64,000 nucleotides of DNA from Methanobacteriota archaeon (GCA_005878665.1 VBLR01000114.1:1-64000), one strand, 5' to 3'; positions 47,208-56,170 are shown, counted from the stretch's first letter. Program-made: numbers and translations. Notes: generated by a model not told the origin, from the sequence alone.

Positions 47208-48713
47208 ATGGCCTCGTCCCCCCGCGAAGCTCTTTCCACGTTGCCCGACCCGGTCTTGCATGACTTGGCCAAGGTCCACGGGCTCGATCCGACGCGCTAT
47301 CCGAATCGGACTTCGCTGATCGAAGCGCTTGCTTCGCTCGCTGATGTGGAATCCCTTTTGGCAGAGGCGGAGCGCCGACGAATGGAATACCACCTTGAAC
47401 GGCTTCGACCTAGACAGCTTCGGGAGCTGGGAGAGCGGCATCGGGTGAGCCTGCTCGGACTCAAGCGGAAGTCGGACCTGGTAGCCGCGCTCGCCACCGC
47501 TCCGGGTTCCTCCGAAATCCTCTTGGAGCTCGAAGCGCAAGACGCCGCGGATCGGGACGCCGGCTTCGTGCTGGGCCGTGACGCGGACGTCGACTACGAG
47601 CGGGTCGAGGAGCTCCTCGAGCAAGCTCGCAAGAGGTTCCAAGAACGACAATTCGAAGCCGCGCTGACCGCAGCGCAAGAAGCATCCCGCATCGCGGAGC
47701 GGACGACGGAGCAGCTCCGACGCGCATCCTGGTCGTACGCCGTCCTCGCCGCGCAAGGGCTCTTGGAGCCGTGCGACCCGGAGGACCCGGACACCGTAAA
47801 GGCCCGCGCGCTCCTCGACCGGGCCCGCGACGTCTTCTTCCAAGGCCAGACCATGGACGATGCGTTCCTCCAAGACCTGGTCCGAGCCGCGGAGGTGGCC
47901 CATGCGCGCGAAGCGGACCGGGTGCGGGAGCTGCTCGCCCTCACCCGGGACTCGATTCGTGAGGCCGCGAACCTCGGCGCATCGATTGCTATGGCCGAGG
48001 ACGCCTGGAAGCGAGGGGGCGACTCCCTGGACCGGGATCAGCTTTCTGCGGCGCGGGAGAGCTTCGTCGAGGCCGGCCAGCGTGCGGAGGACGCGAGGCT
48101 TCGACGAATTCGCGAGGTCGAGGAATCGGTCGGATTCGTCTCCGATCACATCGCCCTCGCCCGGAACGTCGGCGCAGACACGGAGGAGGCGGAGCAGCTC
48201 CATCAAGCCGCGCGGACCGCGGTCGCCGTCGGAGAGCACGGCCACGCCGGCGATCTGCTCAAGCGGGCGGAGCGGCTCGCGATGAAAGGCCAGCAACGAC
48301 AAATCGAGCGGGCGATGCAGCTCCGCCAGGCCCAGGTCGAGAAGGCCCAAGCGATCATCGGCGCGTGCGAGCCCGTTTTGAAGGAGGCGGAGTCGTACGA
48401 CCTCAGTGCGACCGAAGTTCGCGTGCTCCTTCGGCAGGCGCAAGACGTCCTCACGAAAGGGGACTACCTGGCCGGGCTCACATTCGCGCGAAACGCGGAG
48501 GAGGCGGCTCAGCGGCTCGAGGCGCAGGTCGCCGACGAGCGTCGTCGGCGCGGGATTCAGAAACCAGCCTCGGGCACGTGCGGGGTGTGCCGCTCCACCT
48601 GCGTCACGTTCGAGGACGATGGATGGGGCCGCTGTGAGGATTGCGGGAACACGTTCCGATGGCGCGGCCCGTTCGGGGTTTGGGAGCGCCTGAAGGCAAT
48701 CCTGATTCCGTAG
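47208..48713 (+). CDS. SAP-repeat helical protein with C-terminal zinc ribbon
   Basis: A 501-residue protein of unknown function. Two SAP-like units open it (LHDLAKVHGLDPTRYPNRTSLIEAL near 20-45 and LRELGERHRVSLLGLKRKSDLVAAL near 67-91). The middle, about 130-450, is helical with TPR-like repeats, and residues near 465-490 form a zinc ribbon (CGVCRSTCVTFEDDGWGRCEDCG). ATG 47208 is preceded by GGAGGT. The TATA-like GTTTATC at 47164 gives a short leader. It shares its SAP, helical-repeat and zinc-ribbon parts with the TPR cluster at 37976-42314, so both may belong to one nucleic-acid-related system. Confidence 0.72.
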   Translation: MASSPREALSTLPDPVLHDLAKVHGLDPTRYPNRTSLIEALASLADVESLLAEAERRRMEYHLERLRPRQLRELGERHRVSLLGLKRKSDLVAALATAPGSSEILLELEAQDAADRDAGFVLGRDADVDYERVEELLEQARKRFQERQFEAALTAAQEASRIAERTTEQLRRASWSYAVLAAQGLLEPCDPEDPDTVKARALLDRARDVFFQGQTMDDAFLQDLVRAAEVAHAREADRVRELLALTRDSIREAANLGASIAMAEDAWKRGGDSLDRDQLSAARESFVEAGQRAEDARLRRIREVEESVGFVSDHIALARNVGADTEEAEQLHQAARTAVAVGEHGHAGDLLKRAERLAMKGQQRQIERAMQLRQAQVEKAQAIIGACEPVLKEAESYDLSATEVRVLLRQAQDVLTKGDYLAGLTFARNAEEAAQRLEAQVADERRRRGIQKPASGTCGVCRSTCVTFEDDGWGRCEDCGNTFRWRGPFGVWERLKAILIP

Positions 48714-48734
48714 GCCCCGGGGCGCGGCCATAGT

Positions 48735-48741
48735 CTTTTAA
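48735..48741 (+). promoter_or_regulatory. TATA box of the deoxyhypusine synthase gene
   Basis: CTTTTAA centred 27 nt before ATG 48765. Confidence 0.5.
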
Positions 48742-48764
48742 CGAGTCCCCAGAATTCCACGCGG

Positions 48765-49718
48765 ATGGCGAAGCGCGACCTCCTCCGGCGGAAGGTCGAG
48801 GACATCGACGTGTCCCCGTCTTCGGAGGTCGCGCGACTCGTCGAAGCGATGGGTCGTGGAGGCGGCTTCACGGCGAAGAAAATCGCCGTTGGCGTCGAGA
48901 TCCTCCGGACCATGTTCCGCCGACCGGCCTGCACGACCTTCCTCTCGTTCCCCGCCGCCCTCATGGCCACCGGGGTCCGCGGTGTCCTGCGCGCCCTCGT
49001 CGAGGAGAGGCTCGTCGACGTCGTGGTGACGACGTGCGGCACCGCCGATCACGATCTCGCGCGGGTGTGGCAGCCGTACTACCATGGCGACTTCGAAATG
49101 GACGACGTCGCCTTGCATCGTCTCGGAGTGAACCGCCTCGGGAACGTCCTCATCCCGAACGCGTCGTACGGCATCGTCCTGGAGAAGAAAATCCAGCCGA
49201 TGCTGCGCGACCTGTGGGACTCCGGCCTCCGGGCGCCGTCCACGCGCGAATTGCTTTGGGAGCTCGGCCGGCGCGCCGGAAGCCGTCAATCGCTGCTCTG
49301 GTGGGCGTGGAAGAACCGCATTCCCGTTGTCGTGCCCGCGATTTTCGATGGGGCGGTCGGGTACCAGCTCTGGTCGTTCTGGCAGGAGCACAAGGCGTTT
49401 GCGATTGACCAGTTGCGGGACGAAGCGGAGCTCGCCGACCTCGTCTTCACGGCCAAGGAAACGGCCGCCCTCATGATCGGCGGCGGCGTCTCCAAACATC
49501 ACACGATCTGGTGGAACCAATTCCGAGGCGGGCTCGACTACGCGGTGTACATCACGACGGCCCCAGAATGGGACGGGAGCCTGAGCGGAGCACGGGTACG
49601 GGAAGGGATCTCTTGGGGCAAAGTGAAGGAGACCGCGAAGCAGGTGACGATTGAAGGGGACGCGTCCGCAATTCTGCCAATGATGATTGCCGCGGCGCTC
49701 GGCCGCCCCCACCGATGA
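48765..49718 (+). CDS. dys: Deoxyhypusine synthase
   Basis: A 317-residue NAD-dependent enzyme that transfers the butylamine of spermidine to a lysine of aIF5A. The FLSFPAALMATGVRGVL region, VVVTTCGTADHDLAR, SKHHTIWWNQFRGGLDYAVYITTA and the active-site EGISWGKVKETA (catalytic Lys in WGK) are present. Normal length. TATA and start spacing indicate a leaderless mRNA. Monocistronic; its target aIF5A is not in the window. Confidence 0.95.
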   Translation: MAKRDLLRRKVEDIDVSPSSEVARLVEAMGRGGGFTAKKIAVGVEILRTMFRRPACTTFLSFPAALMATGVRGVLRALVEERLVDVVVTTCGTADHDLARVWQPYYHGDFEMDDVALHRLGVNRLGNVLIPNASYGIVLEKKIQPMLRDLWDSGLRAPSTRELLWELGRRAGSRQSLLWWAWKNRIPVVVPAIFDGAVGYQLWSFWQEHKAFAIDQLRDEAELADLVFTAKETAALMIGGGVSKHHTIWWNQFRGGLDYAVYITTAPEWDGSLSGARVREGISWGKVKETAKQVTIEGDASAILPMMIAAALGRPHR

Positions 49719-49728
49719 TCCAAACCGG

Positions 49729-49950
49729 TCACTTGATGAGCCAGTAGCCCGCAGCCTTTTCGCGCGCCCGGCGCTTCGCGTAACCCTTCGACTGCAATTC
49801 CTGGAGCGCTTGGAGGACGAAATTCTTCGGGAGCTTGGACATCTTGGTGATCGCCTCCGCGTCGCGCATCTTGTCTTCCGACGTGATGCCGGCGGACTTC
49901 ATCGTGTCGTAGACCTTGTTCGCTCGGTCAGAAACGTCTTCGAGGGGCAT
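49729..49950 (-). CDS. Small winged-helix protein
   Basis: A 73-residue single winged-helix domain: VSDRANKVYDTMKSAG as helix 1, KMRDAEAITKMSKLPKNFVLQALQELQSKGYAKRR as helices 2-3, and a short wing ending KAAGYWLIK. It resembles small conserved archaeal DNA-binding proteins. ATG 49950 is preceded by GGAGGG. It is divergent from the NUDIX gene and shares its TATA region, with a leader of about 19 nt. Confidence 0.75.
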   Translation of the reverse strand: MPLEDVSDRANKVYDTMKSAGITSEDKMRDAEAITKMSKLPKNFVLQALQELQSKGYAKRRAREKAAGYWLIK

Positions 49951-49989
49951 GCGCGAACCCTCCGTGCGCGGGCCGGAAACTCGGGGCGG

Positions 49990-50000
49990 TGTTAAATAAG
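49990..50000. promoter_or_regulatory. Shared TATA box, winged-helix and NUDIX genes
   Basis: TGTTAAATAAG reads as a TATA box in both directions. It is centred 27 nt before ATG 50022 (leaderless NUDIX mRNA) and about 45 nt before ATG 49950. Confidence 0.55.
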
Positions 50001-50021
50001 CTTCCCATCTTGCGACGGCCC

Positions 50022-50549
50022 ATGTGCCCGGGAGTATGCAAGGATCGACTCGCGGATGCCTTCGACCGGTTCGGACGGGTTCCGATCGAGAAGCGGAAAG
50101 CCATGGTTCTGCCGGACCACTCGGCATTCCGTACGACCGAGGATCCGTTCTGGTCCGCCGGCGGCCTCCTTCATGACGGCGGAGGTCGTGTCCTCCTCAT
50201 TCGCCATGTCGCCGGGTCCGGCTGGGGTGACGCGTGGGTCACCCCCGGTGGCCGGCTCGAGGAAGGGGAGACCACCGTGGACGGCCTGCGCCGCGAGGTG
50301 CGTGAGGAGGTAGGCCTGGATGCCCTGGAGCCGATCCTCACGCGCATTCTCCAGCAGACTTTTTCCGATGGCACCCGGGTCGCGCACGGCTACTTCGCGC
50401 AGTTCGTCGCGCGCGCGTCATCCGGCGTCCCGCGTCGGGGGCCTGACGTGCGGGAGGCGCGTTGGTTTGAGAGCTTGCCGCCCGACCTTGTATTTCGGGA
50501 GGACTATCTGGTGGATTTCCAGCGGTTCGTCGCGGCCGCAACCTTTTAG
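50022..50549 (+). CDS. NUDIX hydrolase
   Basis: A 175-residue pyrophosphohydrolase. The Nudix box GGRLEEGETTVDGLRREVREEVGLD matches GX5EX7REUXEEXGU fully, so it should be active on a nucleoside diphosphate-X compound; the substrate is not predictable. The upstream LLHDGGGRVLLIRHV strand pair is standard. An extra N-terminal segment of about 45 residues contains two Cys. ATG 50022 is 27 nt from the TATA centre. Confidence 0.88.
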   Translation: MCPGVCKDRLADAFDRFGRVPIEKRKAMVLPDHSAFRTTEDPFWSAGGLLHDGGGRVLLIRHVAGSGWGDAWVTPGGRLEEGETTVDGLRREVREEVGLDALEPILTRILQQTFSDGTRVAHGYFAQFVARASSGVPRRGPDVREARWFESLPPDLVFREDYLVDFQRFVAAATF

Positions 50550-50584
50550 CGAATCCTCCGGATGGCAGGACCGGGGCCGGGACT

Positions 50585-51187
50585 GTGGGACGGAGGCCTG
50601 CGCTGCTCGTCGTCGATATCCAGAACGATTTCTGCCCCGGTGGGGCGCTCGGCGTGCCCGGCGGCGACGAGATTATTCCGCGGGTGAACCGGACCGTCGC
50701 GCTCTTCGAACGCCGCCATCGCCCCGTTCTCTTCACGCGGGACTGGCACCCGCGGGAGACGAAGCACTTCAAGGAGTTTGGCGGGGCCTGGCCCGCCCAC
50801 TGCATCCAAGGGACGAAAGGCGCCCGATTCCATCCGGACCTCCAGCTGCCCGCGGGATCCCTGATCCTCTCGAAGGGAATGGATCCGGAGCAAGATTCGT
50901 ATTCGGCCTTCCAGGCCTTCACCGATCGGGGCCGAGATCTCGAGTCGACCTTGCTCGAGCTCGATGTGGACGAACTGTTCATCTGCGGCCTCGCGACGGA
51001 CTACTGTGTGCGCGCGACGACACTCGACGGTCTCCGGCGCGGACTTGCCATCCGCGTCCTTCGCGACGCGATTCGCGGTGTGGATCTGAAACCCGGCGAT
51101 TCGGAAATGGCAATCAAAGAAATGCGCGTGAATGGCGCCCATTTTTCGGAGAGTCGCGGATTGGCGAGACTGTTGCCTAGAGTTTGA
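50585..51187 (+). CDS. pncA: Nicotinamidase (isochorismatase-like)
   Basis: A 200-residue cysteine hydrolase converting nicotinamide to nicotinate for NAD salvage. The triad is visible: Asp in LLVVDIQNDFCPGG, Lys in LILSKGMDP and Cys in GLATDYCVRAT; the metal-site TRDWHPRETKHF fits nicotinamidases rather than isochorismatases, as do its length and the cis-peptide LATDYC. GTG 50585 follows a TATA-like CCTTTTAG about 40 nt upstream. Confidence 0.9.
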   Translation: MGRRPALLVVDIQNDFCPGGALGVPGGDEIIPRVNRTVALFERRHRPVLFTRDWHPRETKHFKEFGGAWPAHCIQGTKGARFHPDLQLPAGSLILSKGMDPEQDSYSAFQAFTDRGRDLESTLLELDVDELFICGLATDYCVRATTLDGLRRGLAIRVLRDAIRGVDLKPGDSEMAIKEMRVNGAHFSESRGLARLLPRV

Positions 51188-51318
51188 ATCTCTCCATGAC
51201 CGCCGTCACCTGAAGGCGGCGAACCGTTGAAATAGACGGCGTGGGTTCATTCGACGTCGGTGGCGCGCGCGTTCGACTAGGAGGCCGCGGACCGCGGAAG
51301 ACGAACTCTTGCGGGGGT

Positions 51319-51752
51319 ATGGAAATGGCTGGCAAAGCGAAGTCGGGCGGGGTTGGAGAGGGTACGCGCGAGCATCCGTGGCATCTCAAGACGCCGAGCG
51401 GAACGTCGGAGTTTCTGGCGTTCCGTGACGAGACGCTCGATCCGCCCGCGCTTGTCGTCAAGTCCGGGAGCACGGAACTCCGATATCACCTCCGGTGCAT
51501 CAACGACCTGCATTCGATGCTCAAGTCTCGCGGCGATTGGATGCCTCTCGGGAGTGCGGACGAGCAGAAGCCGGCGGCGGAAGGAACCATCGAGGCCTGG
51601 GGTCGGTCCCCGAAGAATCCGGTCGGCGGTGGTACGGATTGAAGAAAGGACTCCGCGGGCGATTCGGCATGTACGTGCCCCCGGTCCTGGAAATTCTCCG
51701 CCTGGCCGAAGTCGAACACAACCCGAAGAACAACCGGATGAAGGCGTTGTAG
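51319..51752 (+). pseudogene. Frameshifted small conserved protein (DUF6855-like)
   Basis: Two overlapping frames encode one conserved protein. The first (from ATG 51319) gives GTSEFLAFRDETLDPPALVV, LRYHLRCINDLHSML, WMPLGSADEQKP and SPKNPVGG and then stops at 51642; the second continues WYGLKKGLRGRFGMYVPP to AEVEHNPKNNRMKAL and stops at 51752. A missing G near 51628-51630 (GGCGGT for GGCGGG-T) explains it. The restored protein is about 144 residues and resembles a bacterial/archaeal family of unknown function. Sequencing error is as likely as real decay because both parts are well kept. Confidence 0.7.
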
Positions 51753-51866
51753 CCGGCCTTCCCGCACGCTCTCAGATCGCTCGCCTCTCATGAGCGGTGA
51801 TCGAGCCCTGCGGTCCGATTGGAAGTCTCCTCTCCGTCAACGCCGACGAACCGTCTGGACAGTACG

Positions 51867-51902
51867 TTTAAATAACGCGGTTGCCATACGATTGTCAGAC
51901 AA
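51867..51902 (+). promoter_or_regulatory. Promoter and palindromic operator candidate of rhh-ftsZ
   Basis: TATA box TTTAAATA (51867-51874) followed by the perfect palindrome TTGTC-A-GACAA (51892-51902), which covers the expected transcription start about 26 nt after the TATA centre. Because the first gene encodes a ribbon-helix-helix protein, autoregulation through this site is plausible. Confidence 0.5.
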
Positions 51903-51938
51903 AATTACCCAAGACGTCGGACGCGGACTGGGGTCCAT

Positions 51939-52256
51939 ATGCCATCGGAATCCGAGCGGGTGACGATCCGAATTCCCCCGGACAAGATCAAGGCGCTGCA
52001 TCAGCTGGTCAAGAGCGGCGACTTCACGACGATCTCCGACGCGATTCGCGCGGCGATCGACCGCTTCATCGACGTGAAATTCGCGCCGGACTACATCCGC
52101 AAGCTCATGATCGAACTGCCGAAGGGGAACGTCGTGGATCTCCAGCAGCTCGTGAAATCGGGTGATTCGGTGTCCGTGGAGGACGCGGTCCGCAACGCGG
52201 TCCGGGAGTATGTCCGACGTCGGCTCCACAAGGCCATAGAAGGGGCCGAGCGATAG
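51939..52256 (+). CDS. Ribbon-helix-helix regulator upstream of ftsZ
   Basis: A 105-residue CopG-like protein. RVTIRIPPDKIKALHQLVKSGDFTTISDAIRAAIDRFID is a complete ribbon-helix-helix unit, and a second related unit (NVVDLQQLVKSGDSVSVEDAVRNAVREYVRRR) follows. Both contain LVKSGD, which suggests internal duplication. It likely binds DNA and regulates its own operon. It is separated from ftsZ by 5 nt; RHH genes beside ftsZ recur in euryarchaea. Confidence 0.85.
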   Translation: MPSESERVTIRIPPDKIKALHQLVKSGDFTTISDAIRAAIDRFIDVKFAPDYIRKLMIELPKGNVVDLQQLVKSGDSVSVEDAVRNAVREYVRRRLHKAIEGAER

Positions 52257-52261
52257 TCGAC

Positions 52262-53422
52262 GTGGCGGGAACGCGCGACCCCTCAGGCGCGCGAGCAGGG
52301 CGGTTCTCCCCAGGGCCGTTCGGGATGGAATCAGGGATGGGCCTCGACACGGCGCAGCGCACCGGAAACCGGTCGTTCCTCGACTCGTTTGGCTTCGCCC
52401 GCCCGAAGGTCTTAGTGATCGGATGCGGCGGCGCGGGCGGCAACTCCGTCCATCGTCTTCACCGCATGGGGATCCGCGGAGCCCGAACGGTGGTCGTGAA
52501 CACGGACGCGGTGCACCTCGATTCGATTCAGGCAGACCGCAAACTCCTGATCGGCGGGGGCGTGACCCATGGAATGGGGGCGGGCGGGCGGCCGGAAATC
52601 GGCGAACGTTGCGCCGAGATCTCGGAGCAAGAACTCCGGAACCAGATCGGTGATGCGGACCTCACGTTCATCACGGTCGGCCTGGGCGGAGGCACGGGGA
52701 CCGGCGTCGCGCCCCATGTGGCGGAACTCGCGCAGGCTGCCGGCAGCGTCGTGATCACCTTGGCGACGACCCCGTTCCGAGCCGAACGTGGCCGGATGGC
52801 GAACGCACGCGCGGGTATCCAACGCCTCCGGGACCGAACGGATTCACTGATCCTCCTCGATAATAACCGCTTGCTGGACCTCGTCCCGAATCTCCCGGTC
52901 GAGCAGGCCTTTGCCGTCATGGACCATCTGATCGGCGAAGTGGTCAAGGGCATCACCGAATCGATCACGGTCCCTTCGCTGATCAACCTGGACTTCAGCG
53001 ACGTGCGCACGATCCTTCAATCGGGCGGCACCTCCACGGTCTTCTACGGGGAGAACGAGGACCACGACCCGGATCGGCTCGTTCGAGACACCCTTGACAA
53101 CCCGCTCCTCGAGGTCGACTACCGCGGGGCGAACGGCGCGCTCATCCACATCAGCGCCGGCCCGGGCCTCCCGCTCCGCACGGCGCACGAGGTCGTCGAG
53201 GGCTTGACGGCCGCGATGCGCCCCGAAGCGAACGTCATCTTCGGGGTCCGGGTTGATCGGAAGTACCGCGGGATCCTGCGAGTCCTCGTGATCATGACAG
53301 GGGTTCGATCGCCGCTCGCGGAGGCGGTGAGCGAATCGGTTTCAATCGCGGACGTCGTCTCGGAGGGGGGCTCGCGACGAACGGTCGAGAACGAGTTTCC
53401 TCCGACGAACCGCCGGCGCTAA
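52262..53422 (+). CDS. ftsZ: Cell division protein FtsZ
   Basis: A 386-residue canonical FtsZ GTPase that forms the division ring. LVIGCGGAGGNSVHRLHRMGI is the nucleotide-binding start, GGGTGTG the tubulin signature (142-148), TPFRAERGRMANARAGIQRL the linker and NLDFSDVRTI the T7 loop with both Asp (244 and 247) that complete the neighbour's active site. A Gly/Pro-rich N-terminal extension of about 45 residues precedes the fold. GTG 52262 lies 5 nt after the RHH stop; ATG 52325 inside the extension is an alternative. Convergent with the PKD gene by a 2-nt gap. Confidence 0.95.
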   Translation: MAGTRDPSGARAGRFSPGPFGMESGMGLDTAQRTGNRSFLDSFGFARPKVLVIGCGGAGGNSVHRLHRMGIRGARTVVVNTDAVHLDSIQADRKLLIGGGVTHGMGAGGRPEIGERCAEISEQELRNQIGDADLTFITVGLGGGTGTGVAPHVAELAQAAGSVVITLATTPFRAERGRMANARAGIQRLRDRTDSLILLDNNRLLDLVPNLPVEQAFAVMDHLIGEVVKGITESITVPSLINLDFSDVRTILQSGGTSTVFYGENEDHDPDRLVRDTLDNPLLEVDYRGANGALIHISAGPGLPLRTAHEVVEGLTAAMRPEANVIFGVRVDRKYRGILRVLVIMTGVRSPLAEAVSESVSIADVVSEGGSRRTVENEFPPTNRRR

Positions 53423-53424
53423 TC

Positions 53425-54111
53425 TCACCGGGCGGGAGGCGGCGGTAGCATGGCCACGGAAGGTGCGTCTTCTTCCATCGCCTGGGCCAAGTGCTTCGGC
53501 TTGAGGCGAACGCGAATCGTCTCGGGTTTCGGCTTGATCATGTTCCATCCGGCCCGGGTCACGGCCCCACCGACCATCGCGAGGACGACGTACATCCCGA
53601 ACGTCAGGAACGTGATGGCGACCGGCTGCAGAATGCCGCCCAAATCGAAGTTGAGCTGGAGGCCCGCGGTTGGGTCCCCTAGGCTGTCGCCCGAACGAGT
53701 TTGCATGGGCACCGCTTCGACCTGAGCGACGGCGCGACTTTCCTTTCCGTTGCCGTCGCTGATGATCAGGCTGACTTGATAGACGCTCGCATTCGCGTAC
53801 GTGTGAGGGCCGGGATTCCGGCCTTGGACGCGGGTCCCGTCCCCGAAGTTCCAATCCCATGACGCGATCGCGACGTCTCCTTGTCGGGATGTGTCTTGGA
53901 CGGTCGTCGTGTTCGAGCCGTTTGTGTCCCAGGTGAAGGACGCGCTTGGGCCCTGGGGAGTCTGCTGCGGGAACTGGCCTCGGAAGAAGTCTCCCGGAGC
54001 CGTCGCGATGGTCAGCGCGTGGGAAAAGGTGAACAGCAGAAGGCCCAAACCGAGGGCGAGGACGCCGATTCCGATGAGGAGCTCCGCGTGCTCCCGCCTG
54101 AGGAGGGCCAT
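53425..54111 (-). CDS. Membrane protein with an extracellular PKD domain
   Basis: A 228-residue protein. Residues 10-38 are a membrane helix, residues 50-130 an outside PKD domain (ASFTWDTNGSNTTT, SWDWNFGDGTRVQGRNPGPHTYANASVYQVSLIISDGNG), and about 155-185 a second membrane helix (VAITFLTFGMYVVLAMVGGAV), leaving a basic C-terminal tail in the cytoplasm. PKD domains mediate surface contacts. A TATA-like CTTTATGG lies about 28 nt before ATG 54111. Role unknown. Confidence 0.78.
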   Translation of the reverse strand: MALLRREHAELLIGIGVLALGLGLLLFTFSHALTIATAPGDFFRGQFPQQTPQGPSASFTWDTNGSNTTTVQDTSRQGDVAIASWDWNFGDGTRVQGRNPGPHTYANASVYQVSLIISDGNGKESRAVAQVEAVPMQTRSGDSLGDPTAGLQLNFDLGGILQPVAITFLTFGMYVVLAMVGGAVTRAGWNMIKPKPETIRVRLKPKHLAQAMEEDAPSVAMLPPPPAR

Positions 54112-54185
54112 CGGCGCGCTCGATGGGGGCGAGGTCCATAAAGCCGGGAGTTTTGGTTCTCAAGTTCGAGAAAGGAGAATACTTG

Positions 54186-56084
54186 TTACCCTCGAAAGAC
54201 CGGACGGGCGCTCAACAGTGCCGGTTCCGCCAACGGCCGGAATGGGAGGCCTTTTGTCTCGGCGAGGATCCGCTTTCGGAGGACGTCGACTGACATCTCC
54301 GTCTGCTCTTTCGTCTCCCGCACCCGGACGTTGAGGGTCCCGCTGTCGATTTCCTGCTTCCCAATCACTGCGATGTACGGAACCCATTCCTTCTCCGCGG
54401 TCCGGATTTTCTTCGAGAGCGTGTCGCCCGAGTCGTCGAGGTCGGCGCGCACATCGGGGAGGCGGTCGAGCAAGGTTCGGGCATAGTCAAGCTGGTCGGC
54501 GCTCACGGGGACGATCCGGACTTGAGTCGGCGAGAGCCAGACCGGGAGCATCGCCGTCTTGCCGGCCTTCGCCGCCGCGGCGGCCTTCTCCAGGAGCGCA
54601 TAGAGCACCCGTTCGACCGCGCCGCTCGGGGAGAGATGCAGGATGAGCGGGTGGCGTTTCTTGCCCGCTTCGTCCGTGAACGTGATGCCGAATCGTTCCG
54701 CGTTCTCCGTGTCGATTTGGTCCGTCGTGAGGGCCGCGGCCTTGTCGTTCGCGTCGACGAAATTCCATTCATACTTCATGACGAAGTAAAAGAACTGGTC
54801 GGACCACATCTCGACGAGGATCGGCTTGCCCCATCGCTTCGCGTAGGCGGCGACGAAATCCTTGTTCGCATCCCAGAACGCCTTCGTCACGCGCATCCCG
54901 ACTTCGAAATCGTCCGGCATCGAAAGGCCGCAGTCCTCGAGGAGATTCCATGCGACCTCGAAGCGGACCATGAATTCCTCCTTCGCCATCTCGACATCGG
55001 ACACGAGGGCGTGGCAGTCCGGCATCGTGAACGCCCGCAGCCGACGAAGGCCGGCGACCTCGCCGCGCTGTTCCGCGCGGAACGAATACCTCGTTAGCTC
55101 GTATAGGGAGAGGGGGAGCTGCTTGTACGAGATCACCATGTCCTTCATGATCAGGAACTGTCCGAAGCACGCGCTGAACCGCAGGAACGCCCGCTTGTTC
55201 GGCGTCAGGACGACGTACTGCCGGGCGGGGAAGCGCTCCAGATACGACTTCAGCGCGGGGTGCTCGAAGTCGTACATGACGGGGCACTCGACTTCCATTG
55301 TGCCGTACTCCCGGAGCCGTTCCGTGACGAACTCTTCCAAGAGGCCTTTGATCAACCGACCTTTCGGATAGTACCGCAGGTTCCCGGGATCGGACCCGGG
55401 TTCGTAGTCGACGAGTTCGAGCTCCCGCATGAGCCGGACGTGGGGCGGCTCCTCCTTCGCCTCCCGCGACTTCGCCATCTCGTACGTCGCGAACCGCCGA
55501 AGCCGGTCGTGGCCCTCGAAATGGAAACCGCTCACCTTGCCGTCTTTGATGGAGAGGTGATGGACCGCGCCGTTCGGCTCGAGGATGTGCCAGTGCGAGA
55601 CGAGCTTCGCCTCCGCCTTCACCGCAGTGGAGAGCTCTTCCTTGCCCTCGGCGGTCGCATCGGCGACGATCTCGCGGGACAGCTCGCTGAGCGGGTGGCC
55701 CTTCACCGCGACTCGGAAGGACTTGTAGTATCCGAATGGGGAGGCGTGGACGTCTAGGCCTTGGGCGACGAGTTCCTTTTCGAGGGAGGCGATCAGTTCT
55801 TGCGCGGGGCCCGGCGCGGCGAGGGACGAACTCAGGTGGGCGTAGGGATAGAGGACGATCCGCTTCGTCCGGACCTGGCCCGCGACGTCGACGATATTCG
55901 CGGCCGCGGCGTTCGCGACCCCAGCGAGATTCGTCTCGTCGCGTTTCTCCGCACTGATGAAGCACACGAGGGCCTCTTCGATCCGACCATGCCGTTTCGA
56001 TTGCGAGACGTCGGGGACGCCTTTGAGCGCCTTCTCCCTCACCTCGTACTCGAGGTAATCCACATGGAGGAACAGGATCCGCAT
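54186..56084 (-). CDS. thrS: Threonyl-tRNA synthetase, archaeal type
   Basis: A 632-residue class II synthetase. Residues 1-145 form the archaeal editing domain related to D-aminoacyl-tRNA deacylase (MRILFLHVDYLEYEVREKA, IVLYPYAHLSSSLAAPGPAQEL). The catalytic core shows YYPKGRLIKGLLEEFV, motif 2 near ELTRYSFRAEQRGEVAGLRRLRAFTMPDCHAL, the zinc ligands, and motif 3 HPLILHLSPSGAVERVLYALLE; the anticodon-binding domain begins at LPVWLSPTQVRIVPVS. ATG 56084 is 28 nt from a TATA box (56109-56114); the frame extends to 56135 but would pass through the promoter. Confidence 0.95.
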   Translation of the reverse strand: MRILFLHVDYLEYEVREKALKGVPDVSQSKRHGRIEEALVCFISAEKRDETNLAGVANAAAANIVDVAGQVRTKRIVLYPYAHLSSSLAAPGPAQELIASLEKELVAQGLDVHASPFGYYKSFRVAVKGHPLSELSREIVADATAEGKEELSTAVKAEAKLVSHWHILEPNGAVHHLSIKDGKVSGFHFEGHDRLRRFATYEMAKSREAKEEPPHVRLMRELELVDYEPGSDPGNLRYYPKGRLIKGLLEEFVTERLREYGTMEVECPVMYDFEHPALKSYLERFPARQYVVLTPNKRAFLRFSACFGQFLIMKDMVISYKQLPLSLYELTRYSFRAEQRGEVAGLRRLRAFTMPDCHALVSDVEMAKEEFMVRFEVAWNLLEDCGLSMPDDFEVGMRVTKAFWDANKDFVAAYAKRWGKPILVEMWSDQFFYFVMKYEWNFVDANDKAAALTTDQIDTENAERFGITFTDEAGKKRHPLILHLSPSGAVERVLYALLEKAAAAAKAGKTAMLPVWLSPTQVRIVPVSADQLDYARTLLDRLPDVRADLDDSGDTLSKKIRTAEKEWVPYIAVIGKQEIDSGTLNVRVRETKEQTEMSVDVLRKRILAETKGLPFRPLAEPALLSARPVFRG

Positions 56085-56108
56085 GGCCGCCCGCTTATCG
56101 TTCGGAGG

Positions 56109-56114
56109 TATAAA
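56109..56114 (-). promoter_or_regulatory. TATA box of thrS
   Basis: TTTATA on the minus strand, centred 28 nt before ATG 56084, which decides that start over 56135. Confidence 0.6.
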
Positions 56115-56170
56115 GCTCCTGCCGGACCGTCGCACATCGTGAAATAGGAATCCGCCGTTGTTCGTCCGAA

